Made by a program: the position numbers and the translations under genes. Under the pieces are notes generated by a model, which worked only from the letters and a program-made list of their open reading frames with translations, was not told where the DNA came from and did no database searches. 64,000 bases of DNA from Albimonas pacifica (GTDB taxonomy: Bacteria; Pseudomonadota; Alphaproteobacteria; Rhodobacterales; Rhodobacteraceae). The stretch covers positions 139,120 through 203,119 of the forward strand of contig NZ_FOQH01000009.1 in NCBI RefSeq assembly GCF_900113695.1. The letters are read 5' to 3'. This document shows, piece after piece, positions 1 to 10,005 of the stretch (its first letter is position 1; every line of letters begins with the position of its first letter).

Positions 1-98
1 GCGCCGCGGGCGAGACCTTGCGGCCGGCGCGGCCGCCGACGCGGCGCTTCCCCGGGCCCGGCCGCCGCCGCCGGCCGCCCTCGGGGCGGTCTGCGACG
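1..98. other. unassigned window edge
   Basis: GC-rich sequence beyond the secF terminator. Frames here are open only because of base composition. I see no recognisable protein, RNA or regulatory motif. Confidence 0.3.
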
Positions 99-131
99 AA
101 AAACGCCCCCGCGCAGGGGGCGCGGGGGCGT
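99..131 (-). terminator. intrinsic terminator of yajC-secD-secF
   Basis: A perfect 11-bp stem (103-113 pairing with 121-131, 7-nt loop) lies 31 bases past the secF stop codon. Read on the minus strand it is followed by five T residues, the textbook rho-independent layout. Confidence 0.85.
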
Positions 132-162
132 CGGATCCGTCTTGGGCCGGATAGGGGTCGGC

Positions 163-1116
163 TCAGACCTGGGCGCCGAAGTTGGTGCCGGCCTTGGGGT
201 CCTTCTCCGGCTTCGACCAGTCGCGGCTGACGCCCAGCTTCAGCAGGAAGAAGGCCGCGATGAAGATCGAGGAGTAGGTGCCCACCACCACGCCCCAGAT
301 CATCGCGAAGGTGAAGCCGCGGATCACCTCGCCGCCCAGCGCGTAGAGCGCGATCAGCGCCAGCAGGGTGGTGCCGGAGGTCATCACGGTGCGCGACAGC
401 GTCTCGTTGATCGAGAGGTTGAGCACGCCCGCCAGCGGCATCTGCTTGTACTTGCGCAGGTTCTCGCGCACCCGGTCGAAGACGATGACGGTGTCGTTGA
501 GCGAATAGCCCACGATGGTCAGCAGGGCGGCGATGATCGAGAGGTTGAACTCGAGCTGCAAAACCGAGAACAGCCCCACCGTCAGCAGCACGTCATGGAC
601 CAGCGCGATCACCGCGCCCAGCGCGAACTGCCACTCGAACCGCAGCCAGATGTAGATCAGGATCGCCCCGATCGAGAGGGCCAGCGCCAGCAGACCGTCG
701 GTGATCAGCTCGCCCGAGACCTTGGGCCCGACCACCTCGACGCGGCGGAACTCGATGCCCTCGAACTCGGCCGAGAGCGCGTCCTGCACCTGGCCGACGA
801 CCGCCATCTGCGCGTCGCCGTCGCCGTCCACCGTGCCGATGCGCAGCATCACGTCGGTGGGGGCGCCGAACTCCTGCACCTGCACCTCGCCGAAGCCGAG
901 GTCGGAGGCGGTGGCGCGGATCGCGCCGATGTCGGCCGGCCCCTGCGTGCGGGCCTCGATCATCGTGCCGCCGCGGAAGTCGATGCCGAAGTTCAGGCCC
1001 ATCACCACGACCAGCGCGATCGAGGCGAGGATGCCGGCGATGGACAGGCCCGCGGCCCACTTGCCGAGCGACATGAAGTCGAAGGACGTCTCCTCGGGAA
1101 CCAGCTTGAGACGCAT
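163..1116 (-). CDS. secF: protein translocase subunit SecF
   Basis: Inner-membrane RND-family subunit that, with SecD and YajC, assists SecYEG export using the proton gradient. The 317-residue length is normal for SecF. The protein has one N-terminal membrane segment, a periplasmic domain beginning with the family motif FGIDFRGGTMIE, then a block of five membrane segments containing the conserved GYSLNDTVIVFDRVREN stretch. The ATG at 1116 is preceded by GGAGG at a good distance. It is the last gene of yajC-secD-secF, only about 10 bases after secD, and is followed by a strong terminator. Identification is secure. Confidence 0.97.
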   Translation of the reverse strand: MRLKLVPEETSFDFMSLGKWAAGLSIAGILASIALVVVMGLNFGIDFRGGTMIEARTQGPADIGAIRATASDLGFGEVQVQEFGAPTDVMLRIGTVDGDGDAQMAVVGQVQDALSAEFEGIEFRRVEVVGPKVSGELITDGLLALALSIGAILIYIWLRFEWQFALGAVIALVHDVLLTVGLFSVLQLEFNLSIIAALLTIVGYSLNDTVIVFDRVRENLRKYKQMPLAGVLNLSINETLSRTVMTSGTTLLALIALYALGGEVIRGFTFAMIWGVVVGTYSSIFIAAFFLLKLGVSRDWSKPEKDPKAGTNFGAQV

Positions 1117-1126
1117 CGTTCCCTCC

Positions 1127-2794
1127 TCAGACCTTGAGCGTCTTGGGACGCGCCCGGTCGAACCAGGCGGCGACCATCAGACGGGTGACCAGGGTGGCCG
1201 AGAACACCGAGGTGACGATGCCCAGCGCCAGCGTCACCGCGAAGCCCTTCACCGGGCCCGAGCCCATGAAGAACAGGATCGAGGCCGCGATCAGCGTGGT
1301 GACGTTCGCGTCCACGATCGAGGTGAAGGCGCGGGCGTAGCCGGCCTCGATGGCGCGCGCGGGGCCGCGGGCGGTCTTCAGCTCCTCGCGTATGCGCTCG
1401 AAGATCAGCACGTTGGCGTCGACCGCCATGCCGATGGTCAGGACGATGCCCGCGATCCCCGGCAGGGTCAGCGTGGCGCCGATCAGGCTCAGCAGCGCCA
1501 TCAGCATCGCCACGTTCAGGAGCAGCGCGATGTTGGCGAAGAAGCCGAAGAGGCCGTAGCTGACGAACATGAAGATCAGCACCGCGGCGAAGGCCACGAC
1601 GACCGCGATCTCGCCCGCGGCGATCGAGTCGGCGCCCAGGTCCGGGCCCACCGTGCGCTGTTCGAGCACGGTGATCTCGGCCGGCAGCGCGCCGGCCCGC
1701 AGCAGGATGGCGAGCTGGCTCGCCGTCTCCACCGTGAAGGAGCCCGAGATCTGGCCGGAGCCGCCGGTGATCGCCTCGCGGATGGTGGGCGCGGTGATCA
1801 CCGCGCCGTCGAGCACCACGGCGAAGGGCCGGCCGACGTTGGCGGCGGTGACCTCGCCGAAGCGGCGGGCGCCGGCGGCGTCGAAGCGGAAGTTCACCAC
1901 CGGCTGGCCCGAGCGGCTGTCGAAGCCGGGCTGGGCGTCGGTCAGCCGGTCGCCGGTGATCAGCGCGGCCTCTTCGAGCAGGTAGAAGACGCCCGGCTGC
2001 TCGGCGTCGGGCAGCTTGATCTGGCCCGGGGGCGGGGAGGCGTCGGCGTCCTGGGTGGTGCCCTCGACCATGTGGAAGGTCAGCCGGGCGGTGGTGCCGA
2101 TGATCGCCATCACCTCCTCGGCCGAGCCGACGCCGGGGACCTGCACCAGGATTCGGTCGTCGCCCTGGCGCTGGATGGTCGGCTCGCGCGTGCCGGTCTC
2201 GTCGATGCGCCGGCGCACGATCTCCAGCGACTGCGCCATGGTGCGGTCGTCGATGGCGGCCTTGGCCTGGTCGGTCAGCTCGGCCGTGACGGTCGCGCCG
2301 TCGACCGAGACCGTCAGGTCCGGCCCGCCGCCGCCCAGAAGCCCCGCGTTGACCGGCTGGGCGAGGCCGCGCAGCACCTCGGCGGCGGCGTCGGCGCCCG
2401 CGGCGTCGTCGAGCCGGATCTCCAGCGCGTCGGGGCGGTCGCCCACCCGGCGGAAGGCGCCGACCTCGTCGCGCAGGTCGCGGAGCGCGCCGCGCGCCTC
2501 GGGCCAGAGCGCGTTCATCCGCTCGGCGTAGACGTCCGCGACATGCACCTCGACCAGCAGGTGGGCGCCGCCGCGCAGGTCGAGACCCAGGTTCACCAGG
2601 TCCGAGGGGGCCCATTCGGGCCAGGCCTCGGCCTGGGCCTGCAGCTCGGGGCCGTCGCGGCCGGCCTCGATCGCGGCGCGGGCGTCGTTGGCCTGCTCCA
2701 CGGTCGGGTAAAAGAGGTTGGGCGCCGAGAACACGACGCCCGCCAGGCAGACGAGGATCACCGTCGCCATCTTCCACGTGGGAAACTGGAGCAT
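1127..2794 (-). CDS. secD: protein translocase subunit SecD
   Basis: Partner of SecF in the inner-membrane SecDF-YajC complex. The 555-residue protein has an N-terminal membrane helix (about residues 8-28), the D1 signature LGLDLRGGAHLLVEV near residue 70, a long periplasmic P1 region, a conserved QVPGV segment, and a C-terminal block of membrane segments with GIAGIVLTIGMAVDANVLIFERIREE split across helices 4 and 5. The gene lies between yajC and secF on the same strand with short gaps, so one transcript is expected. No anomalies are seen. Confidence 0.97.
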   Translation of the reverse strand: MLQFPTWKMATVILVCLAGVVFSAPNLFYPTVEQANDARAAIEAGRDGPELQAQAEAWPEWAPSDLVNLGLDLRGGAHLLVEVHVADVYAERMNALWPEARGALRDLRDEVGAFRRVGDRPDALEIRLDDAAGADAAAEVLRGLAQPVNAGLLGGGGPDLTVSVDGATVTAELTDQAKAAIDDRTMAQSLEIVRRRIDETGTREPTIQRQGDDRILVQVPGVGSAEEVMAIIGTTARLTFHMVEGTTQDADASPPPGQIKLPDAEQPGVFYLLEEAALITGDRLTDAQPGFDSRSGQPVVNFRFDAAGARRFGEVTAANVGRPFAVVLDGAVITAPTIREAITGGSGQISGSFTVETASQLAILLRAGALPAEITVLEQRTVGPDLGADSIAAGEIAVVVAFAAVLIFMFVSYGLFGFFANIALLLNVAMLMALLSLIGATLTLPGIAGIVLTIGMAVDANVLIFERIREELKTARGPARAIEAGYARAFTSIVDANVTTLIAASILFFMGSGPVKGFAVTLALGIVTSVFSATLVTRLMVAAWFDRARPKTLKV

Positions 2795-2826
2795 GCGCCC
2801 CTCCGCCTTTCAGGCCTTCGCGGGGA

Positions 2827-3159
2827 TCAGGCGTCCTTGACCGGCTCGGTCTTGGAGACGACCTGGGCGATGGTGCCGCGCACGACGCGGACCTTGACGC
2901 CCTCGGCGAGCTCGACCTCGACCTCGTCCTCGCCGTCCTTCACCCGGGTCACCTTGCCCATCAGGCCGCCCGCCGTGACCACCTGGTCGCCGCGGCGCAG
3001 GGCGTCGAGCATCGCCTTGTGCTGCTTGGCGCGCTTCTGCTGGGGGCGGATCATCAGGAAGTAGAAGATCGCGAAGATCAGGATCAGCGGGATGAAGGAG
3101 CCGAAGGCCCCCATCGGATCGCCTGCGGCCGTCTGGGCGTAGGCCGGGGTGATGAACAT
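2827..3159 (-). CDS. yajC: preprotein translocase subunit YajC
   Basis: Small single-pass membrane protein of the SecDF-YajC complex. The 110 residues begin MFITPAYAQ, have one hydrophobic helix at about 20-40 ending in the family hallmark YFLMIRPQQKRAK, and a soluble cytoplasmic part with the GDQVVTAGGLMGKV motif. The ATG at 3159 follows GAGGCGG. It is the first gene of the sec operon, so the operon promoter must lie in 3160-3350. Confidence 0.96.
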   Translation of the reverse strand: MFITPAYAQTAAGDPMGAFGSFIPLILIFAIFYFLMIRPQQKRAKQHKAMLDALRRGDQVVTAGGLMGKVTRVKDGEDEVEVELAEGVKVRVVRGTIAQVVSKTEPVKDA

Positions 3160-3360
3160 GCCGCCTCCTCGTTATGCGGTGCGTAGCTGCGTTGCGCGGA
3201 GGCATATGGGGAGGCACTCCCCGCCCCGCGAGGCCGCGCGGACTATAGCCGCGGGCGGCGCCGATGCAAGGCGGCCGGCCGCGGCAAGACCGGGCGCCCC
3301 CGCCGCCGGAGCGGCCGGGTCCGTTCACATCGCCGTGGGCGGGCCCTCGAACCCCGCCGG

Positions 3361-3431
3361 GCGCACTTGGATGCGCCCTCCCGTAGGGCGCATTTCAATG
3401 CGCCGTCCCGCCGCGCGCATGTCGACGCGCC
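3361..3431. repeat. cluster of short palindromic repeats (family A)
   Basis: Three consecutive stem-loops built on the same theme sit between yajC and the end of pobA. The central one (3383-3404) is GTAGGGCGCATTTCAATGCGCC, whose GGCGCATT and AATGCGCC arms pair. The flanking ones are diverged versions (GCGCACTTGGATGCGCC and GCGCATGTCGACGCGCC). The same element occurs at 5575-5596 and, inverted, at 5622-5643. Confidence 0.75.
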
Positions 3432-3444
3432 GGCCGCCCCCCGA

Positions 3445-4642
<1,198 letters not shown>

Positions 4643-4666
4643 TAGGCGGGGGGAGGCGACGCGCGA

Positions 4667-5578
4667 ATGGATTTCCCGGCGCGATTCCGGCATTTTTCGA
4701 CCATGTCCCGCGCCGAGTCCCCGCCCCCGACCACGCCCCCGATCCCCGCCTACGCGCTCTATGGCGAACAGCGCGAGTTCCCCGATGTGCTGCATTGCGA
4801 AGGGATCTGGGACCGGGCGCATCGCTACGACTGGGTCATCGCGCCCCACCGCCACCCGGGCCTGGAGCAGGTGTTTTTCATCGCCGAGGGCGGCGGCTGG
4901 GTGGAGCTCGACGGGACCCGCCGCGCGCTCTCGCCGCCCTGCGCGATCTGGGCGCCGCGGCGGGTCGTGCACGGGTTCCGCTTCGTCGAAGGCACGCGCG
5001 GCCACGTGATCTCGATCCCCTCGGCCGAGCTCGCCCCCGCCGTCTCCGCCGACCCCGACCTCGCCGCCTTCGCCCGGGCGCCGCGGCTGATGCCGGGCGA
5101 CGCGGCCCTGCGCGGGGCGGTCGAGGCGCTGCACGAGGAATGGCGCGGCGCGGCCCCCCTGCGCGCGCCGCTGCTGCGCGCGCTGGCGCTGGCGCTGGTC
5201 GCGCGGCTCGCCCGCGCGTCGGCCGCGCAGGGGCGCGCGCCGGGGGCGGTCGAGGCGCGGATGGAGGCGTTCGAGGCGCTGGCCCGCGAGACGCTGTCGA
5301 AGGGCTGGAAGGTCGCCGACTACGCCCGCGCGCTGGGCTGCTCGGCCACCCACCTCACCCGCCTGACGCGGGTCCACGCGGGCCAGTCGCCGGCGGCGTT
5401 CCTCTCAGGGCTTCGGATGCAGGAGGCGCGCCGCCTGCTCGCCTACACGCTGATGGACGTGGCCGAGGTCGGCTACCGGCTGGGCTACGAGGACCCCTCC
5501 TACTTCTCCCGCGCCTTCCGGCGGGAGACGGGGCTCAGCCCCTCCGCCTTCCGCAGGCCGTATCGCAGCGACCCGTAG
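4667..5578 (+). CDS. AraC-family transcriptional regulator, PobR-like
   Basis: Probable activator of pobA responding to 4-hydroxybenzoate. The 303 residues hold an N-terminal cupin-like sensing region (IPAYALYGE, HRHPGLEQVFFIAEGGG), then two AraC helix-turn-helix units: DYARALGCSATHLTRLTR around 225-242 and the signature DVAEVGYRLGYEDPSYFSRAFRRETG around 265-290. The ATG at 4667 has GGAGG 10 bases upstream; an internal ATG at 4703 gives a tighter fit to the family N-terminus but has no ribosome site. The TAG stop lies inside a family A repeat. Function is inferred from divergence with pobA; no helix-turn-helix residues are missing. Confidence 0.88.
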   Translation: MDFPARFRHFSTMSRAESPPPTTPPIPAYALYGEQREFPDVLHCEGIWDRAHRYDWVIAPHRHPGLEQVFFIAEGGGWVELDGTRRALSPPCAIWAPRRVVHGFRFVEGTRGHVISIPSAELAPAVSADPDLAAFARAPRLMPGDAALRGAVEALHEEWRGAAPLRAPLLRALALALVARLARASAAQGRAPGAVEARMEAFEALARETLSKGWKVADYARALGCSATHLTRLTRVHAGQSPAAFLSGLRMQEARRLLAYTLMDVAEVGYRLGYEDPSYFSRAFRRETGLSPSAFRRPYRSDP

Positions 5579-5643
5579 GGCGCATTTCAATGCGCCTGCC
5601 CACCACGCCCGCCCGCGCCAAGGCGCATCGAAATGCGCCCTAC
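5575..5643. repeat. pair of family A repeats in inverted orientation
   Basis: One copy (5575-5596) matches 3383-3404 exactly. A second copy at 5622-5643 is its inverse complement with one substitution. Each can form its own hairpin and the two can pair together. They sit between convergent genes, and each supplies the TAG stop codon of the adjacent gene, so they probably act as a two-way terminator. Confidence 0.8.
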
Positions 5644-6425
5644 GTCTTCAGCCAGATCTCGTCCTGGCCGCAGAACTCCACCAGGCGATGGCCGGCGGCC
5701 TCCATGATCGCGCCGATCTCGGGGGTTCGGGTGTTGTTCTCGATGGCCCAGACGCGGACCGGGTGGCGCTCGAACGGGAACGCCTGGAGGGCGGCGACCT
5801 CGCCCCCCTCGATGTCGAGCGAGACGAAGTCGGGGGTTCGCGGCGCCTCGTCCAGGATCGCGGCGAGGGGTCGGAGGGGGACCCGGCGCAGGGTCTCGGC
5901 GTGGCGGGGGTCGGCGCGGACCCGGGCGAGCAGGCCGGGGTCGTAGCTGGCGGTCAGGCCGCTCATCTGGGTGTAGCCGGCGGAGACGTCGAGGAACTCG
6001 GCCTCCCCCTCCTGCGCCCCCACCGCGACGCCGAAGCAGGGGCAGCGGCGGACGGCGCGGGCGGTCTCGAGACGGGCGGGCGAGGGCTCGACCAGGACGC
6101 CGCTCCAGCCGCGGCGGCTCTCGAAGAACAGGGTGTTGGAGCCGGTGACGCCGTCGTAGCCGCCGATATCCGCGAAGACCCCGCCCGTCATCCCCTCCAG
6201 CAGCCGGTCCACGGCGCGGTCCTGGCCGGCCTGGCTCGCGTGGCCGCTGTCGGGGGCCAGCATCCGCTCGATCTCGTGCAGGCGCTGGTTGAGCATCCCG
6301 CGCCGCCGGGTGCGGTCCGTGCGCAGCGCCGCCCGCAACCCGTCGCGGGCGGCGATCAGCTCCCGCCGCGCGGCCTGCATCGCCGCGGCGGCGCGGGCCT
6401 CGGGCGAGGGATCGGGGTCGGGCAT
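5640..6425 (-). CDS. FkbM-family methyltransferase
   Basis: Putative SAM-dependent O-methyltransferase of the FkbM type, a family that often acts on sugars or secondary metabolites. Of 261 residues, the first 75 are helical and charged; the Rossmann core follows with FADIGGYDGVTGSNTL (SAM-binding glycine motif, about 80-95), VLVEPSPA (about 113), and the FkbM-typical DFVSLDIEGGEVAALQAF (about 205-222). The stop codon is inside a family A repeat. Neighbours do not identify a substrate, so only the enzyme class is supported. Confidence 0.85.
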   Translation of the reverse strand: MPDPDPSPEARAAAAMQAARRELIAARDGLRAALRTDRTRRRGMLNQRLHEIERMLAPDSGHASQAGQDRAVDRLLEGMTGGVFADIGGYDGVTGSNTLFFESRRGWSGVLVEPSPARLETARAVRRCPCFGVAVGAQEGEAEFLDVSAGYTQMSGLTASYDPGLLARVRADPRHAETLRRVPLRPLAAILDEAPRTPDFVSLDIEGGEVAALQAFPFERHPVRVWAIENNTRTPEIGAIMEAAGHRLVEFCGQDEIWLKT

Positions 6426-6485
6426 GGCGGCCTCCTGCCTTGGCGCCTCCCTGCAATGGCAAGCGGGGGCGGGCGGGGCAAGCGC

Positions 6486-7283
6486 TCAGGCGTTGCGGAT
6501 GGTCATGCCGCCGTCGACCGGCAGCGCCGCGCCGGTGATGTAGCCCGCGGCGGGCAGGCACAGGGACAGGGTGGCGTGGGCCACCTCCTCGGGCTCGGCG
6601 TAGCGGCGCAGCGGCACCCGGCGGCGCACGAAGATCGCCTTGTGCTCCTCGGGGATGGCTTCGGTGATCGCGGTGCGCACCGGGCCGGGGCAGACCGCGT
6701 TGACGGTGATCCCCTCGGGGCCGAGATCCACCGCCAGCGCCCGGGTCAGGCCGATCACGCCGTGCTTGGCGGCCGTGTAGGGCGAATGCCGCGGCGAGGC
6801 GCCCAGCCCGTCGGTCGAGGAGACGTTGACGATCCGCGCGCAGTCCGAGCGGCGCAGCAACGGCAGCGCCGCCCGGATCAGCCGCTGGTGGGCGCTCAGC
6901 ATCACCTCCAGCGTGCGCGACCAGACCGCCTCGTAGTCCTCGGCCTCCAGCGCCGAGGTCTGCAGGAAGCCCGCGTTGTTCACCAGCATGTCGAGCCGCC
7001 CGAAGCGCGCCTCGACCGCCGCCATCGCCGCGCGGCCCGCGGCCTCGTCGGCGACGTCGAAGGCGAGCGGCAGCACCTCGCCCAGCGCGGGGTTCGCCGC
7101 GCGCGCCGCGTCGATCTCCGCCGCCACGGCCTGCGCGGTCTCGGCGTGGAGGTCGGCGGCGACCACGTGGGCGCCTTCGGCGGCGAAGACATGGGCGGTG
7201 GCGCGGCCCATGCCCGAGCCCGCGCCGGTGACGAAGACGACGCGGCCTGCGACGGAGCGGGACAGGGAGAGGGGGGCGGACAT
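6486..7283 (-). CDS. short-chain dehydrogenase/reductase
   Basis: NAD(P)-dependent oxidoreductase of the classical SDR family. Residues TGAGSGMG (about 17-24) bind the dinucleotide, NNAG is near 100, and the catalytic S and YTAAK motif lies near 150-170; the C-terminus ends in the usual ITGAALPVDGGMTIRN. I placed the start at 7283 because the longer open frame adds an N-terminal stretch of low complexity and the SDR fold begins 12 residues after this ATG. It could be a 3-hydroxyacyl or sugar-alcohol dehydrogenase; the substrate cannot be told. Confidence 0.88.
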   Translation of the reverse strand: MSAPLSLSRSVAGRVVFVTGAGSGMGRATAHVFAAEGAHVVAADLHAETAQAVAAEIDAARAANPALGEVLPLAFDVADEAAGRAAMAAVEARFGRLDMLVNNAGFLQTSALEAEDYEAVWSRTLEVMLSAHQRLIRAALPLLRRSDCARIVNVSSTDGLGASPRHSPYTAAKHGVIGLTRALAVDLGPEGITVNAVCPGPVRTAITEAIPEEHKAIFVRRRVPLRRYAEPEEVAHATLSLCLPAAGYITGAALPVDGGMTIRNA

Positions 7284-7451
7284 GGCGGCTCCGATGCGGC
7301 CTCGGGCGAGGCGGGGCGGGATCGGACAGGCCGCCGCCCGCGCGGGATGCGCGGGCGCGTGGAACGCACCTCCCCGGCCGGGCCCCTGTGGCCGGGGCCT
7401 CGGCGGGCGCAGCCTAGGGGCGCCGCGGGGCGGGGGCAACGCGCGCGGCGC

Positions 7452-8792
7452 TCAGGCCCCCTGCCCCTCCGCCATGCCGTGACGGGCGAGGCGGCGGTAG
7501 AGCGTCATGCGCGAGCAGTTCAGCGCCCGCGCCGCCGCGGCCTTGTTGCCGCCGGCGCGGCGCAGGGCGGCCTCGAGCGTGGCGCGCTCGTCCTCGCCGG
7601 GGTCCTGCCAGCCGCCGGCGCCCTCGCCCACCCAGCCGGGGGGCCGCAGGCCGGGGGGCAGGTCGGCGAGGCGGATCTCGGCCCCCTCCCGCCCGATGGC
7701 CGCGACCTCGAGCGCGTTGCGCAGCTCGCGCGCGTTGCCCGGCCAGTCGTGGGCGGCGAGCGCGGCCGCCGCCGGTTCGGAGAGCCGCGCGGGCGAGGGC
7801 AGGCGCGAGAGCAGCAGGCGCGCCAGCGGCGCCACGTCCTCGCGCCGCTCGCGCAGGGGGGGCACGCGGATGCGGGCCACGGCGAGGCGGTAGAACAGAT
7901 CCTCGCGGAACCGGCCCGCGGCGACCTCGGCCGAGAGGTCGCGGTTGGTGGCCGCGATCACGCGGGCGTCGAAGCGGGCGGGGGCGCGGGCGCCCAGCGC
8001 ATGCACCTCGCGCGTCTCGATCGCGCGCAGCAGCTTGGCCTGCGCCGCGGCGGAGAGATCGCCGACCTCGTCGAGGAACAGCGTCCCCCCGTCCGCCAGC
8101 CGCATCTTGCCCGGATGGTCGCGCACCGCGCCCGAGAAGGCGCCGCGCACGTGGCCGAAGAGCTCGCCCTCGACCAGTTCGTCGGGGATCGCGGCGCAGT
8201 TCAGCGCGACCAGCGGGCCCGCGGCGCGGCGCGAGCAGCGGTGCAGCATCAGGGCCGCGCATTCCTTGCCGGCCCCGGTCTCGCCGGTGATCAGCGCGGT
8301 CGCCTCGCTCGCCGCCACCCGGCGCAGGAAGGCGCGCAGCTCGGCCACGGCGCGGCTGGCGCCGACGAGGCCGCAGCGCTCCGCCTCCCTGTCGGGGGCG
8401 GCGTCGGCCCCGGCCTGCGCCTCGCCGCGCAGTTCCGCGAGGTGGTGGGCCACCCGGGCCGCGAGGTCGGCGTCGCCGCCGGCGAGCGAGACGAAATCGT
8501 CCGCCCCCGCCCGCAGCGCCTGCACCGCGGCGGCCTGGCCGCGGTCGTCGCCCGCCACGATCAGCCGGGCCCCGGGCGCGGCCGCGCGCAGGCGGGCGAG
8601 CGCCGAGGCCTCGGCGGGGCCGACGCTGATCACCAGGGCCGCGCGCGGCGCGGCGCCGGCCGGGGCCTCTCCCGCGGCGCGGATCGGCGCGCAGCGCAGG
8701 CCGAGCTCCCGTCCCAGCGCCTCCAGTCTTGCGCGGCGGCGGTCGTCCGGATCCACGAGGACCAGCCTCGGGCGATAGGCCGGCGACGTCAT
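7452..8792 (-). CDS. sigma-54-type (NtrC-family) activator with degenerate receiver
   Basis: AAA+ enhancer-binding regulator. Order: receiver-like domain (1-120), AAA+ domain (about 138-370) with Walker A GETGAGKE (170-177), loop 1 GAFSGA (217-222) and Walker B LFLDEVGD (238-245), then a Fis-type helix-turn-helix (about 400-438, GGNKAAAARALNCSRMTLYRR). The receiver lacks the phospho-acceptor Asp: the strand reads LVISVG where LLD is expected, and the usual Thr and Lys are also missing. Loop 1 has Ser for Thr in GAFTGA. It is therefore probably not phosphorylated by a kinase. There is no histidine kinase beside it and its targets are unknown. Confidence 0.88.
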   Translation of the reverse strand: MTSPAYRPRLVLVDPDDRRRARLEALGRELGLRCAPIRAAGEAPAGAAPRAALVISVGPAEASALARLRAAAPGARLIVAGDDRGQAAAVQALRAGADDFVSLAGGDADLAARVAHHLAELRGEAQAGADAAPDREAERCGLVGASRAVAELRAFLRRVAASEATALITGETGAGKECAALMLHRCSRRAAGPLVALNCAAIPDELVEGELFGHVRGAFSGAVRDHPGKMRLADGGTLFLDEVGDLSAAAQAKLLRAIETREVHALGARAPARFDARVIAATNRDLSAEVAAGRFREDLFYRLAVARIRVPPLRERREDVAPLARLLLSRLPSPARLSEPAAAALAAHDWPGNARELRNALEVAAIGREGAEIRLADLPPGLRPPGWVGEGAGGWQDPGEDERATLEAALRRAGGNKAAAARALNCSRMTLYRRLARHGMAEGQGA

Positions 8793-9091
8793 GCAACCCC
8801 TCCCTGCGCGGCCGGATCGGACCGCGTCTTCCAGGTTTCGCCTCCCTCTCCGGCGAGTCCCGCCAGGGGCGGGCGGCCGGCACTCTGTATCGCGCGATGT
8901 AAACGATCTATGAACCTTCGTTTCAGAAAGATGAAGATCGCCTGCATCTGCGTAAGGTTTGCTTAATCCGGCAATGGATTGAAGTGACGAAACTCACAGA
9001 CCGCGACGAGGTTCACATGGTTTTAATTGATTCCAACGTAATGTAATGCGCCCGTCGCTTGCCCAATGCTTCGCACAGGGGACCGATCGCC
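8793..9091. promoter_or_regulatory. AT-rich divergent promoter region before the endolysin
   Basis: About 300 bases separate the NtrC-type gene from the endolysin. The right part (8890-9050) is clearly poorer in GC than its surroundings and holds TTAA-containing stretches, including TTTTAATTGATTCCAACG near 9020. A half CtrA-like site (TTAA followed 7 bases later by CAAC) can be read there, but not a full TTAA-N7-TTAA. A promoter is likely; the regulator is not resolved. Confidence 0.45.
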
Positions 9092-9928
9092 ATGCCCGAA
9101 GACGCGACCCTTCTCGCCTTCGCCGGGGAGGCGGAGCTGATCTCCGACGACCGGCCCTACATCGAGGCGGCCGAGACGCTCGGCTGCGAAGTCGCCGCCG
9201 TGAAGGCGGTGGCCGAGGTGGAATCCCGCGGCGACGCCTTCCTGCCCGACGGCCGCCCCAAGATCCTGTTCGAGCGTCACATCTTCTCGCGCACCACCCG
9301 CAACGCCCATGACGCCGGGCATGGCGAGATCTCCAACCCCTCGCCCGGCGGCTACAAGGGCGGGGCCGCGGAATACGACCGGCTGGCCGAGGCGATCAAG
9401 CTCGACCGGGCGGCGGCGCTGGAATCCGCCTCCTGGGGCAAGTTCCAGATCATGGGCTTCAACGCCTCGACCTGCGGCTTCCGCACGGTGGAGGATTTCG
9501 TCGAGGCGATGTGCGCCTCGGAGGAGGCGCAGCTCGAGGCCTTCGTGGCCTTCGTGAAGCGCAACGGGCTCGACCGCGCGCTGCGCGCCCGCGACTGGGC
9601 GGCCTTCGCGCGCGGCTACAACGGCCCCGCCTTCCGCAAGAACAAGTACGACGAGAAGATGGCCGCCGCCTATCGCCGCCATGCCCAGGCCGCGGGCACG
9701 GGCTTCCGGGTCGAGACGGTGCGCGACCTGCAGGTGGCGCTGAACTTCCTGGGCGCCGACGCCGGCGACGCGGACGGGCTGATGGGCCCCAAGACCGCCG
9801 CCGCCATCCGCCGCTTCCAGTCCGAGTGCCGCCTGCCCGAGACCGGCCAGCCGACGCCGGCGCTGATGCAGGCCGTGCAGGCCGTCTACTTCGCCCTCGG
9901 CGGCAAGGAGGCGCGCGGGGTCGTCTGA
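9092..9928 (+). CDS. N-acetylmuramidase endolysin with peptidoglycan-binding domain (GTA-release type)
   Basis: Cell-wall lytic enzyme. Residues about 20-190 form a DUF3380/Muramidase-type catalytic domain (AVAEVESRGDAFL with the candidate catalytic Glu, ILFERHIFSR, ASWGKFQIMGFN, FARGYNGPAF). Residues about 210-265 are a PG_binding_1 domain (VRDLQVALNFLG, DGLMGPKTAAAIRRFQ). There is no signal peptide, so a holin is needed for export; a three-helix holin gene follows directly. The ATG at 9092 has AGGGGA upstream. This pair resembles the endolysin/holin that releases the Rhodobacter gene transfer agent, encoded away from its structural cluster. A prophage remnant is the alternative. Confidence 0.88.
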   Translation: MPEDATLLAFAGEAELISDDRPYIEAAETLGCEVAAVKAVAEVESRGDAFLPDGRPKILFERHIFSRTTRNAHDAGHGEISNPSPGGYKGGAAEYDRLAEAIKLDRAAALESASWGKFQIMGFNASTCGFRTVEDFVEAMCASEEAQLEAFVAFVKRNGLDRALRARDWAAFARGYNGPAFRKNKYDEKMAAAYRRHAQAAGTGFRVETVRDLQVALNFLGADAGDADGLMGPKTAAAIRRFQSECRLPETGQPTPALMQAVQAVYFALGGKEARGVV

Positions 9929-10005
9929 CCCCTCCCGCCCCCGCCCCGCCGCCCGGTTCCCGCCGCGCCGCTCCCGTGGCCCGGTTTCCGCCCAAGGAGG
10001 CGCCG

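Noticed and set aside
1002-2777. Alternative minus-strand frame overlapping secD and secF
   Set aside because: Arg/Pro/Gly-rich shadow of secD, out of frame with the conserved protein.
5688-8966. Very long plus-strand open frame across FkbM, SDR and NtrC-type genes
   Set aside because: It is antisense to three genes with clear family motifs, is low complexity and has no domain. High GC leaves antisense frames open.
9010-9050. CtrA binding site before the endolysin
   Set aside because: Only one TTAA half is present; the second half reads CAAC. Too weak to call a site.
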